Below, in pieces: positions 54,987 to 64,000 of a stretch of DNA of 64,000 bases (its first letter is position 1; the number at the start of each line of letters is the position of its first letter). The notes under the pieces are model-generated. The model ran no database searches. It saw only the letters and a program-made list of their open reading frames with translations, and was not told the DNA's origin. Made by a program: the position numbers and the translations under genes. Location: contig LNDZ01000032.1 in the NCBI GenBank assembly GCA_001464495.1, positions 16,001 to 80,000 of the forward strand, written 5' to 3'. This DNA is from Betaproteobacteria bacterium Ga0074130. Its GTDB lineage: Bacteria > Pseudomonadota > Gammaproteobacteria > Burkholderiales > Rhodocyclaceae.

Positions 54987-55523
54987 ATGTCAGCCACTGC
55001 GCGCATTCTCGGCATAGACCCCGGTTTGCGCGTGACGGGCTTTGGTGTCATCGAGGCTCAGGGCAGTAAGCTGAGCTATGTCGCCAGTGGCGTTATCAAG
55101 ACGCCGGGCGAGGAAAACTTGCCTGAGCGAATCAAGGTCATTCTTGATGGGATTGCCGAAGTGATCGCCACCTATGCGCCCAATCAGGCCGCAGTGGAAA
55201 AGGTCTTCGTTAACGTCAATCCGCAATCCACCCTGCTGCTCGGGCAGGCCCGCGGGGCAGCGATTAGTGCCTTGGTGTTGGCTAACCTGCCGGTGTCTGA
55301 ATACACCGCCTTGCAAGTCAAGCAGGCGGTTGTGGGGCACGGTAAGGCGGCCAAGGAGCAGGTGCAGAGCATGATCGTGCGCCTGCTCTCGCTGCCCGGC
55401 TCACCTTCTGCCGATGCCGCCGATGCACTGGCCTGCGCGATTGCACATGCCCACGGCGGCCAGGGGTTGGGCAGCATCGTCACTGCTGGCTATCGCGTCC
55501 GTGGCGGCCGATTGATCAAATAG
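54987..55523 (+). CDS. ruvC: Holliday junction resolvase RuvC
   Basis: 178 residues. Cuts Holliday junctions made during recombination. The catalytic acidic residues lie in [14 protein letters not shown] (first Asp), AAVEKVFV (Glu), and [14 protein letters not shown] (last Asp pair). Directly after yebC and 35 bases before ruvA. Confidence 0.97.
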   Translation: MSATARILGIDPGLRVTGFGVIEAQGSKLSYVASGVIKTPGEENLPERIKVILDGIAEVIATYAPNQAAVEKVFVNVNPQSTLLLGQARGAAISALVLANLPVSEYTALQVKQAVVGHGKAAKEQVQSMIVRLLSLPGSPSADAADALACAIAHAHGGQGLGSIVTAGYRVRGGRLIK

Positions 55524-55558
55524 ACAATAGCGAATAGCGGTACCAAAGGAGAAATTTC

Positions 55559-56146
55559 TTGATCGGACGCATCAGTGGCATCCTCGCCGAAAAGAACCCG
55601 CCGCAGATTCTGGTGGATGTCGGCGGTATCGGCTACGAAGTGGGCGTGCCCATGAGCAGCTTTTACAACCTGCCGAATATTGGCGATAAGGTCACGCTGC
55701 TGACCGAGTTCATCGTGCGTGAAGATGCGCAGCTGCTGTTCGGTTTTCTGACTCAAGATGAACGGACCACTTTCCGTCAATTACTCAAGATTTCCGGCGT
55801 CGGCGCCCGTACTGCTTTGGCCGTATTGTCAGGTATGTCTGTGGCGGAGCTGGTCAGTGCCGTGGCCCGTCAGGAAGTCGGACGTCTGACCAAGGTGCCG
55901 GGTATCGGCAAGAAAACTGCTGAACGCCTTTTGCTTGAGCTCAAGGACAAGCTGCCGACTGCGCCGGGGGTGGCAACCACCAGTGGTGGCGTGTATGTGC
56001 CGGACACCAGCAGCGACATTCTTAATGCGCTGATGGCCCTTGGCTACAACGAGCGCGAAGCGGCCAGTGCAATGAAGACCCTGCCAGAAGATGTAACAGT
56101 TAGTGACGGTATTCGTCAGGCGCTCAAGCTGCTGGGCAAGGGCTGA
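55559..56146 (+). CDS. ruvA: Holliday junction branch migration protein RuvA
   Basis: 195 residues. Binds the four-way junction and loads RuvB. The family's start [20 protein letters not shown], two helix-hairpin-helix motifs ([33 protein letters not shown]) and a C-terminal RuvB-binding domain are present. The start codon is TTG, supported by AAAGGAG about 8 bases upstream. Confidence 0.97.
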   Translation: MIGRISGILAEKNPPQILVDVGGIGYEVGVPMSSFYNLPNIGDKVTLLTEFIVREDAQLLFGFLTQDERTTFRQLLKISGVGARTALAVLSGMSVAELVSAVARQEVGRLTKVPGIGKKTAERLLLELKDKLPTAPGVATTSGGVYVPDTSSDILNALMALGYNEREAASAMKTLPEDVTVSDGIRQALKLLGKG

Positions 56147-56161
56147 TAAACTCTAAACACC

Positions 56162-57214
56162 ATGGCGATACAGACCGACCAGTTTTCCGAGCGCGTCATT
56201 TCAGCAGCGCCCGAGTCCTCTCAGGAGGAGGCGCTCGAACGTGCGCTGCGCCCCAAGAAGCTGGCCGAGTATGTCGGGCAGCAGAAGGTGCGTGGTCAGC
56301 TGGAAATCTTTATCGAGGCGGCCAGAAAGCGTAAAGAGTCCCTCGACCACGTCTTGCTGTTCGGCCCACCGGGTCTGGGCAAGACCACGCTGGCGCACAT
56401 CATTGCGCATGAGATGGGCGTCAATTTGCGCCAGACATCGGGGCCCGTATTGGAGCGCGCCGGCGATCTGGCTGCGATCCTGACCAACCTCGAGCCGCAC
56501 GATGTGTTGTTCATCGATGAAATTCATCGCCTCTCGCCCGTGGTTGAGGAAATTCTCTACCCCGCGCTGGAAGATTTTCAGATCGACATCATGATTGGCG
56601 AAGGTCCATCCGCTCGCTCGGTCAAGCTTGATCTGCCGCCCTTTACCTTGGTGGGTGCGACGACCCGTGCCGGCATGTTGACCAACCCCTTAAGAGACCG
56701 TTTCGGTATCGTCGCGCGCCTTGAGTTCTATACACCAGATGAGTTGGCCTCTATCGTCACGCGCTCAGCCAATCTGCTTAACTGCGCGATTGCTGATGAA
56801 GGTGCAACCGAAATTGCCCGCCGCTCGCGTGGTACGCCGCGGATTGCCAATCGCCTGTTGCGCCGCGTGCGTGACTTTGCTGAGGTCAAGGCAGATGGCA
56901 AGGTAACGCAGGCCGTGGCGGATGCAGCGCTGGTGATGCTGGATGTTGACCATCTCGGGCTCGACATCATGGACCGCAAGCTGCTCTCGGCCGTGCTTGA
57001 GAAGTTTGGTGGTGGCCCGGTGGGTGTCGATAACCTAGCGGCTGCGATTGGCGAAGCGCGCGACACGATTGAAGACGTGCTTGAGCCGTATCTAATTCAA
57101 CAAGGCTATTTGCAGCGCACCCCGCGTGGGCGCATTGCCACCCCCTCGATTTGGCGCCACTTTGGACTGGATGCACCTCGAGTCGGGCCTAACGGAGAGT
57201 TGTGGAAGGAATGA
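56162..57214 (+). CDS. ruvB: Holliday junction branch migration ATPase RuvB
   Basis: 350 residues. AAA+ motor of branch migration. Walker A GPPGLGKT begins at residue 68; Walker [10 protein letters not shown], sensor-1 GATTRAG and arginine finger in PLRDRFGI are visible, with a C-terminal winged helix ([16 protein letters not shown]). 15 bases after ruvA. Confidence 0.98.
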   Translation: MAIQTDQFSERVISAAPESSQEEALERALRPKKLAEYVGQQKVRGQLEIFIEAARKRKESLDHVLLFGPPGLGKTTLAHIIAHEMGVNLRQTSGPVLERAGDLAAILTNLEPHDVLFIDEIHRLSPVVEEILYPALEDFQIDIMIGEGPSARSVKLDLPPFTLVGATTRAGMLTNPLRDRFGIVARLEFYTPDELASIVTRSANLLNCAIADEGATEIARRSRGTPRIANRLLRRVRDFAEVKADGKVTQAVADAALVMLDVDHLGLDIMDRKLLSAVLEKFGGGPVGVDNLAAAIGEARDTIEDVLEPYLIQQGYLQRTPRGRIATPSIWRHFGLDAPRVGPNGELWKE

Positions 57215-57639
57215 GCGCGCCTGCGCGTGAATTCAGCCTGCCAGTACGTGTCTATTACGAGGACACTGATGCTGCCGGTGTGGTGTATTACGCCAACTAT
57301 TTGCGCTTTATCGAGCGAGCACGTACCGATTGGTTGCGTACACTAGGCGTTGATCAGGGCAGTCTGATCGCCACGCATGGTATTGCCTTTGCGGTGCGCT
57401 CGCTGCAGGCCGATTACCTGAAGCCGGCCCGGCTCGACGATGAACTCTTCGTGCATTCCACCCTCGAAGAGGTGGGGCGAGCCCAAGTCGTGTTTCAGCA
57501 AAACGTGTTGCGTGGTCAGGAGTTGCTATTTAGCGCGACGGTGCGTGTGGTGTGTTTTGATCCCGTCGCCGCGCGTGCGGCAGCGATCCCTAAAGAGATT
57601 CAGGAAAAATTCAAGGCATTGGAGAAAGTCGCTTCATGA
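57202..57639 (+). CDS. ybgC: Tol-Pal system acyl-CoA thioesterase YbgC
   Basis: 145 residues, hotdog fold. The active-site motif [19 protein letters not shown] with its catalytic aspartate is intact. Hydrolyses short acyl-CoA or acyl-ACP; it is the first gene of the tol-pal cluster. GTG 57202 has GGAG 4 bases upstream; ATG 57211, which overlaps the ruvB stop, is the alternative. Overlaps tolQ by 4 bases. Confidence 0.93.
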   Translation: MEGMSAPAREFSLPVRVYYEDTDAAGVVYYANYLRFIERARTDWLRTLGVDQGSLIATHGIAFAVRSLQADYLKPARLDDELFVHSTLEEVGRAQVVFQQNVLRGQELLFSATVRVVCFDPVAARAAAIPKEIQEKFKALEKVAS

Positions 57640-58313
57640 ACGTTACTCAGGATCTGTCCATTCTCGAACTGATCATGCATGCCAGTTTGGTCGTCAAGCT
57701 GGTCATGCTGCTCTTGCTCGCTGTTTCCTTCATGTCTTGGTACTGGATTTTCCGCAAGGGCTTTGCCATTCGTGATTGCCGCAAGCGTACCGATCAGTTT
57801 GAGCGTGAGTTCTGGAGCGGCGGCGATCTCAATGGCCTGTATCAAAGTGCCGTGAATAATCGGCATGAGACTGGCGCGATGGAGCGTATCTTCGAAGCCG
57901 GCTATCGCGAGTTCACCAAGCTGAGAAATCAGCGTGCGCTCGACCCCGCCACCATCGTCGATGGCGCACGTCGTGCCATGCGCGCCACCTATCAACGTGA
58001 AATTGATGATCTGGAAGCGCATCTAGCTTTCCTTGCTTCAGTCGGCTCCGTCAGTCCGTATGTGGGCCTGTTCGGTACGGTGTGGGGCATCATGCATGCC
58101 TTCCGCGGCCTATCCTCCATGGCGACAGCGACGCTATCGGCAGTCGCGCCGGGGATTGCAGAAGCGCTGGTAGCAACGGCGATTGGCCTGTTTGCAGCGA
58201 TTCCGGCGGTCGTTGCCTACAATCGTTTTGCCCATGATGTGGATCGTGTGTCGGTGCGCTTTGAAAGCTTCATGGAAGAGTTCTCCAACATCCTGCAAAG
58301 GCAGATGAAGTAA
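57636..58313 (+). CDS. tolQ: Tol-Pal inner membrane protein TolQ
   Basis: 225 residues, three membrane helices. With TolR it forms the proton-driven motor that energises TolA. MotA/TolQ/ExbB segments such as GSVSPYVGLFGTVWGIMHAF and GIAEALVATAIGLFAAIPAV are visible. Its stop overlaps the tolR start by one base. Confidence 0.97.
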   Translation: MNVTQDLSILELIMHASLVVKLVMLLLLAVSFMSWYWIFRKGFAIRDCRKRTDQFEREFWSGGDLNGLYQSAVNNRHETGAMERIFEAGYREFTKLRNQRALDPATIVDGARRAMRATYQREIDDLEAHLAFLASVGSVSPYVGLFGTVWGIMHAFRGLSSMATATLSAVAPGIAEALVATAIGLFAAIPAVVAYNRFAHDVDRVSVRFESFMEEFSNILQRQMK

Positions 58314-58729
58314 TGCCGCGCCACAAAAGACAGTTGATGAATCAGATCAACGTCGTGCCGTATATCGACGTGATGCTGGTTCTGCTGATCATTTTTATGG
58401 TGACTGCGCCCATGGTGCAGCCCGGCAACGTCGAGCTGCCTAGCGTTGGCAAGTCTGCCCAGCCACCCGTGGCTCCCCTCGAAATTACGGTCAAGGCGGA
58501 TGGTTCGCTGACCCTGCGCGACCGTTCCGGCAATGCGACTGAACAGGATCTTGGCAAGTCTGAGTTGGCGCAAAAAGTGCGCGCTGCACAGCGTAAGAAC
58601 CCTGAGCAGGCAGTCCTGATTGCCGGCGATAAGAATGTACGTTACGAAGCCGTCCTGGGTGTCATGGACGAGTTACAGCGTCAGCAGGTTGCCAAAATCG
58701 GTCTGTTGGTCCAACCGGGCAAGCAATGA
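58313..58729 (+). CDS. tolR: Tol-Pal inner membrane protein TolR
   Basis: 138 residues. A single N-terminal membrane helix contains the proton-carrying aspartate in VVPYIDVMLVLLIIFMV; the periplasmic domain follows. Partner of TolQ; ATG of tolA overlaps its stop by 4 bases. Confidence 0.96.
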   Translation: MPRHKRQLMNQINVVPYIDVMLVLLIIFMVTAPMVQPGNVELPSVGKSAQPPVAPLEITVKADGSLTLRDRSGNATEQDLGKSELAQKVRAAQRKNPEQAVLIAGDKNVRYEAVLGVMDELQRQQVAKIGLLVQPGKQ

Positions 58730-59466
58730 ACGACGCGCTGCACCTTGATGATCGTGTGAGTGAGCCCGGCAAACGGGCTGCTGCCATCATGACGGTGGTT
58801 GTACATGTGCTGCTGGCCTTGTTCCTGATCTACGGCATACGGTGGCAGAGCTCGTTGCCAGCGGCCGTCGAAGTGGAGTTAGTGAGCTCAGTGCCTGCAG
58901 CGGCGCCGAGAAGCGAGCCCAAGCCCGAAACTAAGCCCGAGGTCAAGCCAGAGCCCAAGGTCGAGACGCCACCACCAAAGCCTGTCGTCGCGCCCAAGCC
59001 GGATATTGCGATCAAGGAAAAGCCGGAGAAGAAACCGGAGCCCAAGCCGCTGTTTGACCCGATCAAGGACATGCTCAAGCGCGAGGCCGAACAAAGCAAC
59101 AAGGACAAATTGCGCGACATGCTGGCGAAAGAGGAGGCCGCTAGCAATGCAAGTGCTGCCGCCAACGCATCCAGTAAAAGCAAGGCACGTTATGTTGATC
59201 GCATTAGCGCCAAAATTCGCGGGAACCTGATGGTACCTCCCGGTGTCAGCGGGAACCCTGAGGCCGAGTTCCGGGTCAATCAACTGCCGACAGGTGAGGT
59301 CATTGAGGTCAAGCTGCGAAAGTCCTCTGGGAACCGCGCACTGGATGAGGCCATTGAGCGGGCTATCTACAAATCGAGCCCATTACCCAAACCAGAACGC
59401 AACGAGGATTTTGATCGAGCCCTTGATCTCAAGTTCAAGCCGCTTGAGCAGGGCACCCCCAATTGA
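58726..59466 (+). CDS. tolA: Tol-Pal protein TolA
   Basis: 246 residues, shorter than the E. coli protein. An N-terminal membrane helix (about 18-38) is followed by a Pro/Lys/Glu-rich rod (about 60-105) and a helical stretch, then a TonB-like C-terminal domain that contacts Pal/TolB. Links the inner-membrane motor to the outer membrane. The reduced rod is common in Betaproteobacteria. Confidence 0.92.
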   Translation: MNDALHLDDRVSEPGKRAAAIMTVVVHVLLALFLIYGIRWQSSLPAAVEVELVSSVPAAAPRSEPKPETKPEVKPEPKVETPPPKPVVAPKPDIAIKEKPEKKPEPKPLFDPIKDMLKREAEQSNKDKLRDMLAKEEAASNASAAANASSKSKARYVDRISAKIRGNLMVPPGVSGNPEAEFRVNQLPTGEVIEVKLRKSSGNRALDEAIERAIYKSSPLPKPERNEDFDRALDLKFKPLEQGTPN

Positions 59467-59482
59467 CCCGTATAATTCCTGA

Positions 59483-60766
59483 ATGAACATGCAAATGCGT
59501 ACATCTTTCCGTTCTTTGTCTGCGCTGCTGGCTCTGTCTGCGGGCTTGGCGCACGCACAGCTTTCCGTCGAAATTATCGGTGCCGGTGCCAACCGTATTC
59601 CGGTAGCCGTGGCAGACTTCCCTGGCGAGCGCATCATTTCGCAGGCGCTGACGTCTGTCATCCGTAACGACCTAGATCGTAGCGGGCTGTTCCGCATGGT
59701 AGATGCCGGCAGCAACGCTATCCCCGAGAATGCGGCGATTGCTTGGGGTGACTGGCGTAGCCGGGGTGCCGATGCACTGGCGGTTGGCCAAGTCCTGCCA
59801 ACGGCTGACGGACGGTTTGAAACGCGATTCCGCTTGCATGACATCCAGAAGCAAGCTCAACTCGGTGGTACCGCATTGCTGCATAGCTCTTCCCAGCTAC
59901 GGTCGACAGGTCACCGTATTGCCGACTTCATTTACGAAAAGCTAACGGGCGAGCCCGGCGTCTTCTCCACGCGTATTGCTTACGTGGTCAAGAGTGTTGG
60001 TCGCTTCGAGTTGCAAGTTGCCGATGCAGATGGTGGCAATGCACAAGCCGCTTTTGCTTCTTCCGAGCCGATTATTTCGCCTTCTTGGGCTCCGGACGGA
60101 AATCGCATTGCCTATGTGTCTTTCCAGACCAAGAAGCCTGTTGTCTATGTGCATGACTTGGCTGCAGGGCGCCGCCATGTTGCCGCAAACTTCAAGGGCT
60201 CGAATTCCGCGCCCGCTTGGTCGCCAGATGGGCGTCGTTTGGCCTTAGTGTTGACCAAGGATGGTGGCTCACAGCTTTACCTAGTTAATGCAGACGGCAG
60301 TGGTGTGACCCGTCTGGCCAGCTCGGCAGGCATCGATACCGAGCCGAATTTCTCGCCGGATGGACAGTACATCTATTTCACTTCTGATCGAGGCGGTAGC
60401 CCACAGATTTACCGTATTCCGGCGACAGGCGGTGATGTGAAGCGTGTGACTTTTGAGGGCAGCTACAACACCTCGCCGCGCCTGTCTCCTGATGGCAAGA
60501 GCATGGCCTATATTTCCCGCAATAGTGGGCGCTTCCAGCTTGCGCTGATGGATCTAGCGAGCAAGCAGACACAAATTCTTACAGACTCTTCAAAAGACGA
60601 GTCCCCCAGTTTTGCGCCGAACGGGCGCATGATTCTGTATGCCACGGAAATCGGTGGTCGTGGAGTGTTGGCAGCCGTTTCCAGCGATGGGCGCGTCAAG
60701 CTGAAGCTGCCAGCGATCGGCGGCGGTGATGTGCGCGAGCCTAGCTGGGGCCCATTTGCAAAGTAG
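59483..60766 (+). CDS. tolB: Tol-Pal translocation protein TolB
   Basis: 427 residues. Signal peptide cleaved after Ala25 (GLAHA). N-terminal alpha/beta domain, then a six-bladed beta-propeller with repeated SPDG/APDG motifs (SWAPDGNRIAYVS, AWSPDGRRLALVL, NFSPDGQYIYFTS, RLSPDGKSMAYIS, SFAPNGRMILYAT). Periplasmic; binds Pal and TolA. 16 bases after tolA. Confidence 0.97.
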   Translation: MNMQMRTSFRSLSALLALSAGLAHAQLSVEIIGAGANRIPVAVADFPGERIISQALTSVIRNDLDRSGLFRMVDAGSNAIPENAAIAWGDWRSRGADALAVGQVLPTADGRFETRFRLHDIQKQAQLGGTALLHSSSQLRSTGHRIADFIYEKLTGEPGVFSTRIAYVVKSVGRFELQVADADGGNAQAAFASSEPIISPSWAPDGNRIAYVSFQTKKPVVYVHDLAAGRRHVAANFKGSNSAPAWSPDGRRLALVLTKDGGSQLYLVNADGSGVTRLASSAGIDTEPNFSPDGQYIYFTSDRGGSPQIYRIPATGGDVKRVTFEGSYNTSPRLSPDGKSMAYISRNSGRFQLALMDLASKQTQILTDSSKDESPSFAPNGRMILYATEIGGRGVLAAVSSDGRVKLKLPAIGGGDVREPSWGPFAK

Positions 60767-60799
60767 TTTTACCCTTAATTTTTACGTTGGAGTTTCATC

Positions 60800-61321
60800 A
60801 TGCGTCGCCTCTTTATGCTTGCCAGTCTGGCCTTTCTTGCCGCTTGTAGTTCTCAACCGCCCGCCCCTGAGCAAGCCGGTGCCGGCGTTGAAGATCGCTC
60901 ACCACGCGACCTCGGCAGCGTTAGCCCGGTTGGCCGTGACGGCCTGTACAGCCCGGATCGTCTGAAGGATCCAAAGAGCGTTCTGTATAAGCGCGAAGTG
61001 TTTTTCGATCTCGACAGCTATACGATTCGTGATGAGTTCAAACCGCTGCTCGAAGCCCACGCCAAGTTCTTGCAAGCCAACGCCAAGTACAAGATGTTGA
61101 TTCAGGGCAACACCGACGAGCGCGGCAGCCGTGAATACAACCTAGCACTTGGTCAGAAGCGTGCTGAGGCGGTGAGAAAAGCCCTGCAACTGCTGGGTGC
61201 GCGTGAAGATCAGCTTGAAGCTGTGAGCGTCGGTAAGGAAAAGCCGCGTTGTGGCGAAGCGTCTGAAGAGTGCTGGGCACAGAACCGTCGTGCCGACATT
61301 CTCTACTCCGGCGAGTTTTAA
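60800..61321 (+). CDS. pal: Peptidoglycan-associated lipoprotein Pal
   Basis: 173 residues. Lipobox LAAC (Cys16), then a linker and an OmpA-like domain that binds peptidoglycan (YKMLIQGNTDERGSREYN, LALGQKRAEAVRKAL). Anchored in the outer membrane; partner of TolB. GGAG lies 8 bases before the ATG; cpoB follows after 3 bases. Confidence 0.97.
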   Translation: MRRLFMLASLAFLAACSSQPPAPEQAGAGVEDRSPRDLGSVSPVGRDGLYSPDRLKDPKSVLYKREVFFDLDSYTIRDEFKPLLEAHAKFLQANAKYKMLIQGNTDERGSREYNLALGQKRAEAVRKALQLLGAREDQLEAVSVGKEKPRCGEASEECWAQNRRADILYSGEF

Positions 61322-61324
61322 AGG

Positions 61325-62095
61325 ATGTTGCGTCGTTTCAGTCTGCGCTCATGGAGTGCTGCCTGCCTGACAGCACTCACGCTGCCAGCACATGCTGGTT
61401 TGTTTGACGATGTTGAGGCACGTGCGCGTATTGATAAGTTGCGGGCGGATTTCACTGCCATGCAGCAGAGCGTCGATACCGGGAGCAAGAATCAGCTGGA
61501 GTTCGTCAATCAACTGGAAGGCTTGAAAGCTGAGCTTGCGAAGCTACGTGGTCAGCTGGAAGTGTTAGCGTACGACGTTGAAACGACGCAAAAGCGGCAA
61601 AAGGATTTTTACGTTGATCTTGATGCTCGCCTACGCAAGCTTGAGCCTTCGGCGCCTGCTTCCGCAGCTGATCCCGGTTTGCCGACAGGCGAAGCGACAG
61701 GCTCCAAGACGGCTGTAGATGAAGGCGCCGCGACACGTGATTACGACATTGCCCTGAATTTCGTCAAGGCGGGGCGTTATCGTGATGCGGTGTCTGCATT
61801 TGCAAGCTTCACCAAGATACATGCCGGTAGTGTACGGCAGCCAAGCGCACATTTCTGGCAAGCTTCTAGCCACTTTCAACTACGCGAGTTTGCCAAGGCC
61901 GCGGATCAGTATGCACGCGTGCCTGCTGGCTGGCCAAATGACCCGAAGGCGCCTGATGCGCTTCTGGGGCAGGCTAATGCGCAGTTTGAGGCGGGTGATG
62001 CCAAGGGCGCAAACAAGACGCTGGAAGCCCTGATCCAGCAATATCCAAAGAGTTCTGCCGCTCAGGCCGCACAGCAGCGTCTCAAGAAAAAGTAG
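61325..62095 (+). CDS. cpoB: Cell division coordinator CpoB (YbgF)
   Basis: 256 residues. Signal peptide cleaved after Ala24 (LPAHA), an N-terminal trimeric coiled coil (about 30-95), and a C-terminal TPR domain (about 138-253: DYDIALNFVKAGRYRDAVSAF and further repeats). Periplasmic; links the Tol system to peptidoglycan synthesis at division. Confidence 0.94.
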   Translation: MLRRFSLRSWSAACLTALTLPAHAGLFDDVEARARIDKLRADFTAMQQSVDTGSKNQLEFVNQLEGLKAELAKLRGQLEVLAYDVETTQKRQKDFYVDLDARLRKLEPSAPASAADPGLPTGEATGSKTAVDEGAATRDYDIALNFVKAGRYRDAVSAFASFTKIHAGSVRQPSAHFWQASSHFQLREFAKAADQYARVPAGWPNDPKAPDALLGQANAQFEAGDAKGANKTLEALIQQYPKSSAAQAAQQRLKKK

Positions 62096-62101
62096 TTTTC
62101 T

Positions 62102-62755
62102 ATGGCCGACAATCCCGTCCGGCTGCGCATCAGCGAAATTTTTCATTCTATCCAGGGTGAGTCGTCACGTATCGGCTTGCCCACGGTATTCGTTCGTCTC
62201 ACGGGCTGTCCATTACGTTGTGTGTGGTGTGACACTGAGTACGCTTTTTCCGGCGGCGAAATGAAGTCGCTGGATGATGTGATGGTGACGATTGCTGAGT
62301 TCGGCTGTAAGACAATCTGTGTCACCGGTGGAGAGCCGCTGGCACAAAAAGGCTGTATTGATTTACTGCGCGCACTCTGCGATGCCGGCTACTCCGTCTC
62401 GCTTGAAACTAGCGGTGCACTCGATATCAGTGAGGTCGATCCGCGTGTTGCTCGCATCATGGACATCAAGGCGCCAGGCTCTGGCGAGGAAGATAAAAAT
62501 CGCTGGGAAAATATTCCCCTGTTAAACGCAAACGATGAGGTCAAGTTTGTGCTTGCATCGGCGACAGATTACGCATGGGCTGCCGATGTCGTGAAGCGCG
62601 AACAATTGACCGAACGTTGCGCTGTGCTGTTCTCACCAGTGCAAGGTGATCTTTCCCCAACGACATTGGCCGAGTGGGTGGTTCGCGACCATCTGCCTGT
62701 TCGATTCCAGTTGCAGTTGCACAAAGTGTTGTGGGGGAGTGAGCGTGCCCGCTGA
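62102..62755 (+). CDS. queE: 7-Carboxy-7-deazaguanine synthase
   Basis: 217 residues. Radical-SAM enzyme in preQ0/queuosine synthesis. The cluster motif CPLRCVWC (Cys36, Cys40, Cys43) is of the CX3CX2C type; ITVTGGEPL-type segment ([11 protein letters not shown]) binds SAM. It follows cpoB by 6 bases, and queC starts within its 3' end. Confidence 0.95.
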   Translation: MADNPVRLRISEIFHSIQGESSRIGLPTVFVRLTGCPLRCVWCDTEYAFSGGEMKSLDDVMVTIAEFGCKTICVTGGEPLAQKGCIDLLRALCDAGYSVSLETSGALDISEVDPRVARIMDIKAPGSGEEDKNRWENIPLLNANDEVKFVLASATDYAWAADVVKREQLTERCAVLFSPVQGDLSPTTLAEWVVRDHLPVRFQLQLHKVLWGSERAR

Positions 62756-63446
62756 CCCAGTTTTATCGCCTGCTGTGGTTCTGTTGTCTGGTGGCCTAGA
62801 TTCTGCGACAGTGCTTGCGATCGCGCGTGCACAAGGCTTTGCCTGCCACTGCCTGTCCTTTGATTATGGGCAGCGGCATCGGGTGGAGCTTCAGGCGGCG
62901 GACAGGATTACGAAAGCACTGGGCGCTGCATCACATCGCACACTTAAGCTGGACCTTGGCCAGTTTGGTGGCTCCGCTTTGACAGATACCACCATTGCCG
63001 TCCCCGTGGAAGGCGTTCAACCGGGCATCCCTGTTACCTATGTGCCAGCACGTAACACGGTGATGCTCTCATTGGCCTTGGCTTGGGCAGAGGTGCTTGG
63101 CGCACGCGATATTTTTGTCGGTGTGAATGCAGTTGATTACTCGGGCTACCCGGATTGCCGACCTGAGTACATTGATGCTTTTGAGCGCATGGCTAACCTT
63201 GCTACAAAAGCGGGTGTTGAAGGGGGGCATCTACGTGTTCATGCACCACTGATCGATTTGTCGAAGGCAGAGATCATCACAGAAGGTATGCGTCTCGGTG
63301 TGCCTTATGCAATGACAGTGTCTTGCTATCAGGCTGATGAGGATGGAAAGGCTTGTGGCGTCTGCGATTCGTGCCGACTGCGCCAAGAAGGGTTTGCTGC
63401 CGCAAAGGTTAACGATCCAACCTTGTATCAGTCACCGACGCTATGA
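62745..63446 (+). CDS. queC: 7-Cyano-7-deazaguanine synthase
   Basis: 233 residues. Makes preQ0 from CDG and ammonia with ATP. The PP-loop SGGLDS is at residues 15-20 and the zinc cysteines are in CGVCDSCR with an upstream cysteine in [12 protein letters not shown] 62745 is chosen because GGGGGAG lies about 5 bases upstream; it overlaps queE by 11 bases, indicating coupled translation. Confidence 0.94.
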   Translation: MPADPVLSPAVVLLSGGLDSATVLAIARAQGFACHCLSFDYGQRHRVELQAADRITKALGAASHRTLKLDLGQFGGSALTDTTIAVPVEGVQPGIPVTYVPARNTVMLSLALAWAEVLGARDIFVGVNAVDYSGYPDCRPEYIDAFERMANLATKAGVEGGHLRVHAPLIDLSKAEIITEGMRLGVPYAMTVSCYQADEDGKACGVCDSCRLRQEGFAAAKVNDPTLYQSPTL

Positions 63447-63470
63447 ACCCGGAAAAGAGTGCGAGATTGT

Positions 63471-63499
63471 TTGACAGGTAATTGCCCCTGTCCTATAAT
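63471..63499 (+). promoter_or_regulatory. Consensus sigma-70 promoter of the tRNA-Lys genes
   Basis: Perfect TTGACA (63471-63476) and perfect TATAAT (63494-63499), 17 bases apart, 21 bases upstream of the first tRNA. As strong as promoters get, fitting stable RNA. Confidence 0.93.
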
Positions 63500-63520
63500 T
63501 TCGCGCTTTCCTGCCAGTGC

Positions 63521-63596
63521 GGGTCGTTAGCTCAGTCGGTAGAGCAGCGGACTTTTAATCCGTTGGTCGCGTGTTCGAGTCACGCACGACCCACCA
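63521..63596 (+). tRNA. tRNA-Lys (UUU)
   Basis: 76 bases. Cloverleaf with acceptor GGGTCGT pairing to ACGACCC, D arm GCTC, anticodon loop CTTTTAA giving UUU, T arm GTTCGAGTC, and encoded CCA. Confidence 0.97.
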
Positions 63597-63614
63597 CCGA
63601 CTGAGAAAAGTCGC

Positions 63615-63620
63615 TATAAT
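63615..63620 (+). promoter_or_regulatory. -10-like box between the two tRNA-Lys genes
   Basis: Perfect TATAAT 29 bases before the second tRNA-Lys, without a convincing -35 at the right distance. It may give extra transcripts of the second gene; readthrough from the first promoter is the simpler view. Confidence 0.35.
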
Positions 63621-63649
63621 GGCGGGCTTCGCAGTAAGGCAGTAAATCT

Positions 63650-63725
63650 GGGTTGTTAGCTCAGTTGGTAGAGCAGCGGACTCTTAATCCGTAGGTCGAG
63701 TGTTCGAATCACTCACAACCCACCA
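63650..63725 (+). tRNA. tRNA-Lys (CUU)
   Basis: 76 bases, closely similar to the first tRNA-Lys, so probably a duplicated pair that diverged in the anticodon. Acceptor GGGTTGT / ACAACCC, anticodon loop CTCTTAA giving CUU, encoded CCA. Confidence 0.97.
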
Positions 63726-63732
63726 GAATTCG

Positions 63733-63762
63733 AAAGCCTGACCTGACTGGTCAGGCTTTTTT
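63733..63762 (+). terminator. Terminator after the tRNA-Lys pair
   Basis: Stem AAAGCCTGACC / GGTCAGGCTTT with a 5-base loop and a T run, 8 bases after the second tRNA. Confidence 0.9.
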
Positions 63763-63824
63763 GTTGTAGCCGGTTTGTGCTTTTGGTTTATTGGCGTTTT
63801 TTGGTTTGGTTGGGTGCTTCTTCC

Positions 63825-63853
63825 TTGACACAAACTGCTTAATCGCTAATAAT
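63825..63853 (+). promoter_or_regulatory. Promoter of tRNA-Tyr
   Basis: Perfect TTGACA (63825-63830) and AATAAT (63848-63853), 17 bases apart, 13 bases before the tRNA. Confidence 0.75.
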
Positions 63854-63866
63854 CCGAGGTTCAGCT

Positions 63867-63951
63867 GGAGGGATTCCCGAGCGGTCAAAGGGATCAGACT
63901 GTAAATCTGACGGCTCTGCCTTCGAAGGTTCGAATCCTTCTCCCTCCACCA
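63867..63951 (+). tRNA. tRNA-Tyr (GUA)
   Basis: 85 bases, class II with a long variable arm. Acceptor GGAGGGA / TCCCTCC, anticodon loop CTGTAAA giving GUA, T arm GGTTCGAATCC, encoded CCA. In many proteobacteria it begins the tRNA-tufB cluster, but the window ends 49 bases later. Confidence 0.97.
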
Positions 63952-64000
63952 GAAGTTATGCAGTACGGAGTGAGGCGGGGGTTCTTTCTCGCTTTATTGT

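Noticed and set aside
1..64000. CRISPR arrays, insertion sequences, rRNA operons
   Set aside because: I saw no regularly spaced repeats, no transposase frames with terminal inverted repeats and no rRNA sequence in the window.

Overview
This is a chromosomal segment of a Betaproteobacterium. The evidence is the gene order glnA-DUF4124-ntrB-ntrC, the pairs zapD-yacG and DUF484-dapF near xerC, the soluble fdsGBAD formate dehydrogenase, an SAH riboswitch before ahcY, and type III pantothenate kinase next to a stand-alone biotin ligase. Base composition is moderately GC-rich and genes are tightly packed. Neisseriales-like families seem most likely, but the species cannot be named from the sequence alone.

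Layout. 0-6.6 kb: a DUF1653 protein, a zinc deacylase/peptidase, an exported protein, a membrane acyltransferase, a candidate structured small RNA ending in a terminator, an uncharacterised AAA+ ATPase, and hflX. 6.7-12.3 kb: a 5.5-kb accessory island bounded by two imperfect 56-bp direct repeats. It carries a small helix-turn-helix gene and, divergent from it, an AAA+ ATPase, a subtilisin-like protease (an IetAS-type anti-phage / plasmid-maintenance pair) and a DUF3800 protein. 12.3-25.6 kb: ammonium transporter, MltA, cofactor genes (coaE, coaX, birA), cell division genes (zapD, a SPOR protein), and the nitrogen control block ntrC-ntrB-DUF4124-glnA. 26-32.4 kb: rhodanese, nadA, and ethanolamine use (eat-eutB-eutC with a divergent AraC regulator). 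32.4-38.1 kb: xerC, DUF484, dapF, two lipid A-type acyltransferases, metK. 38.2-45.7 kb: formate dehydrogenase, FdhD and the regulator FdsR. 45.7-54.1 kb: two cyclic-di-GMP proteins, SAH riboswitch-ahcY-holin-like-metF, a DMT exporter and a HerA-like ATPase. 54.2-63.4 kb: yebC-ruvCAB-ybgC-tolQRAB-pal-cpoB-queE-queC. The end holds tRNA-Lys(UUU), tRNA-Lys(CUU) and tRNA-Tyr(GUA).

How parts work together. NtrB/NtrC, glutamine synthetase and the ammonium transporter form one nitrogen circuit: I can read sigma-54 promoter elements and NtrC-type palindromes upstream of glnA and amt, and also upstream of the AraC regulator beside the ethanolamine genes, which would tie ethanolamine use as a nitrogen source to the same circuit. 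metK, ahcY (with its SAH riboswitch) and metF are the activated-methyl cycle. ruvABC repairs DNA junctions, Tol-Pal keeps the outer membrane tied to division, and queE/queC make the queuosine precursor. Most of the window is ordinary core genome. The accessory island (7.1-12.3 kb) and the unassigned structured RNA (about 3.25-3.38 kb) are the parts most worth study.
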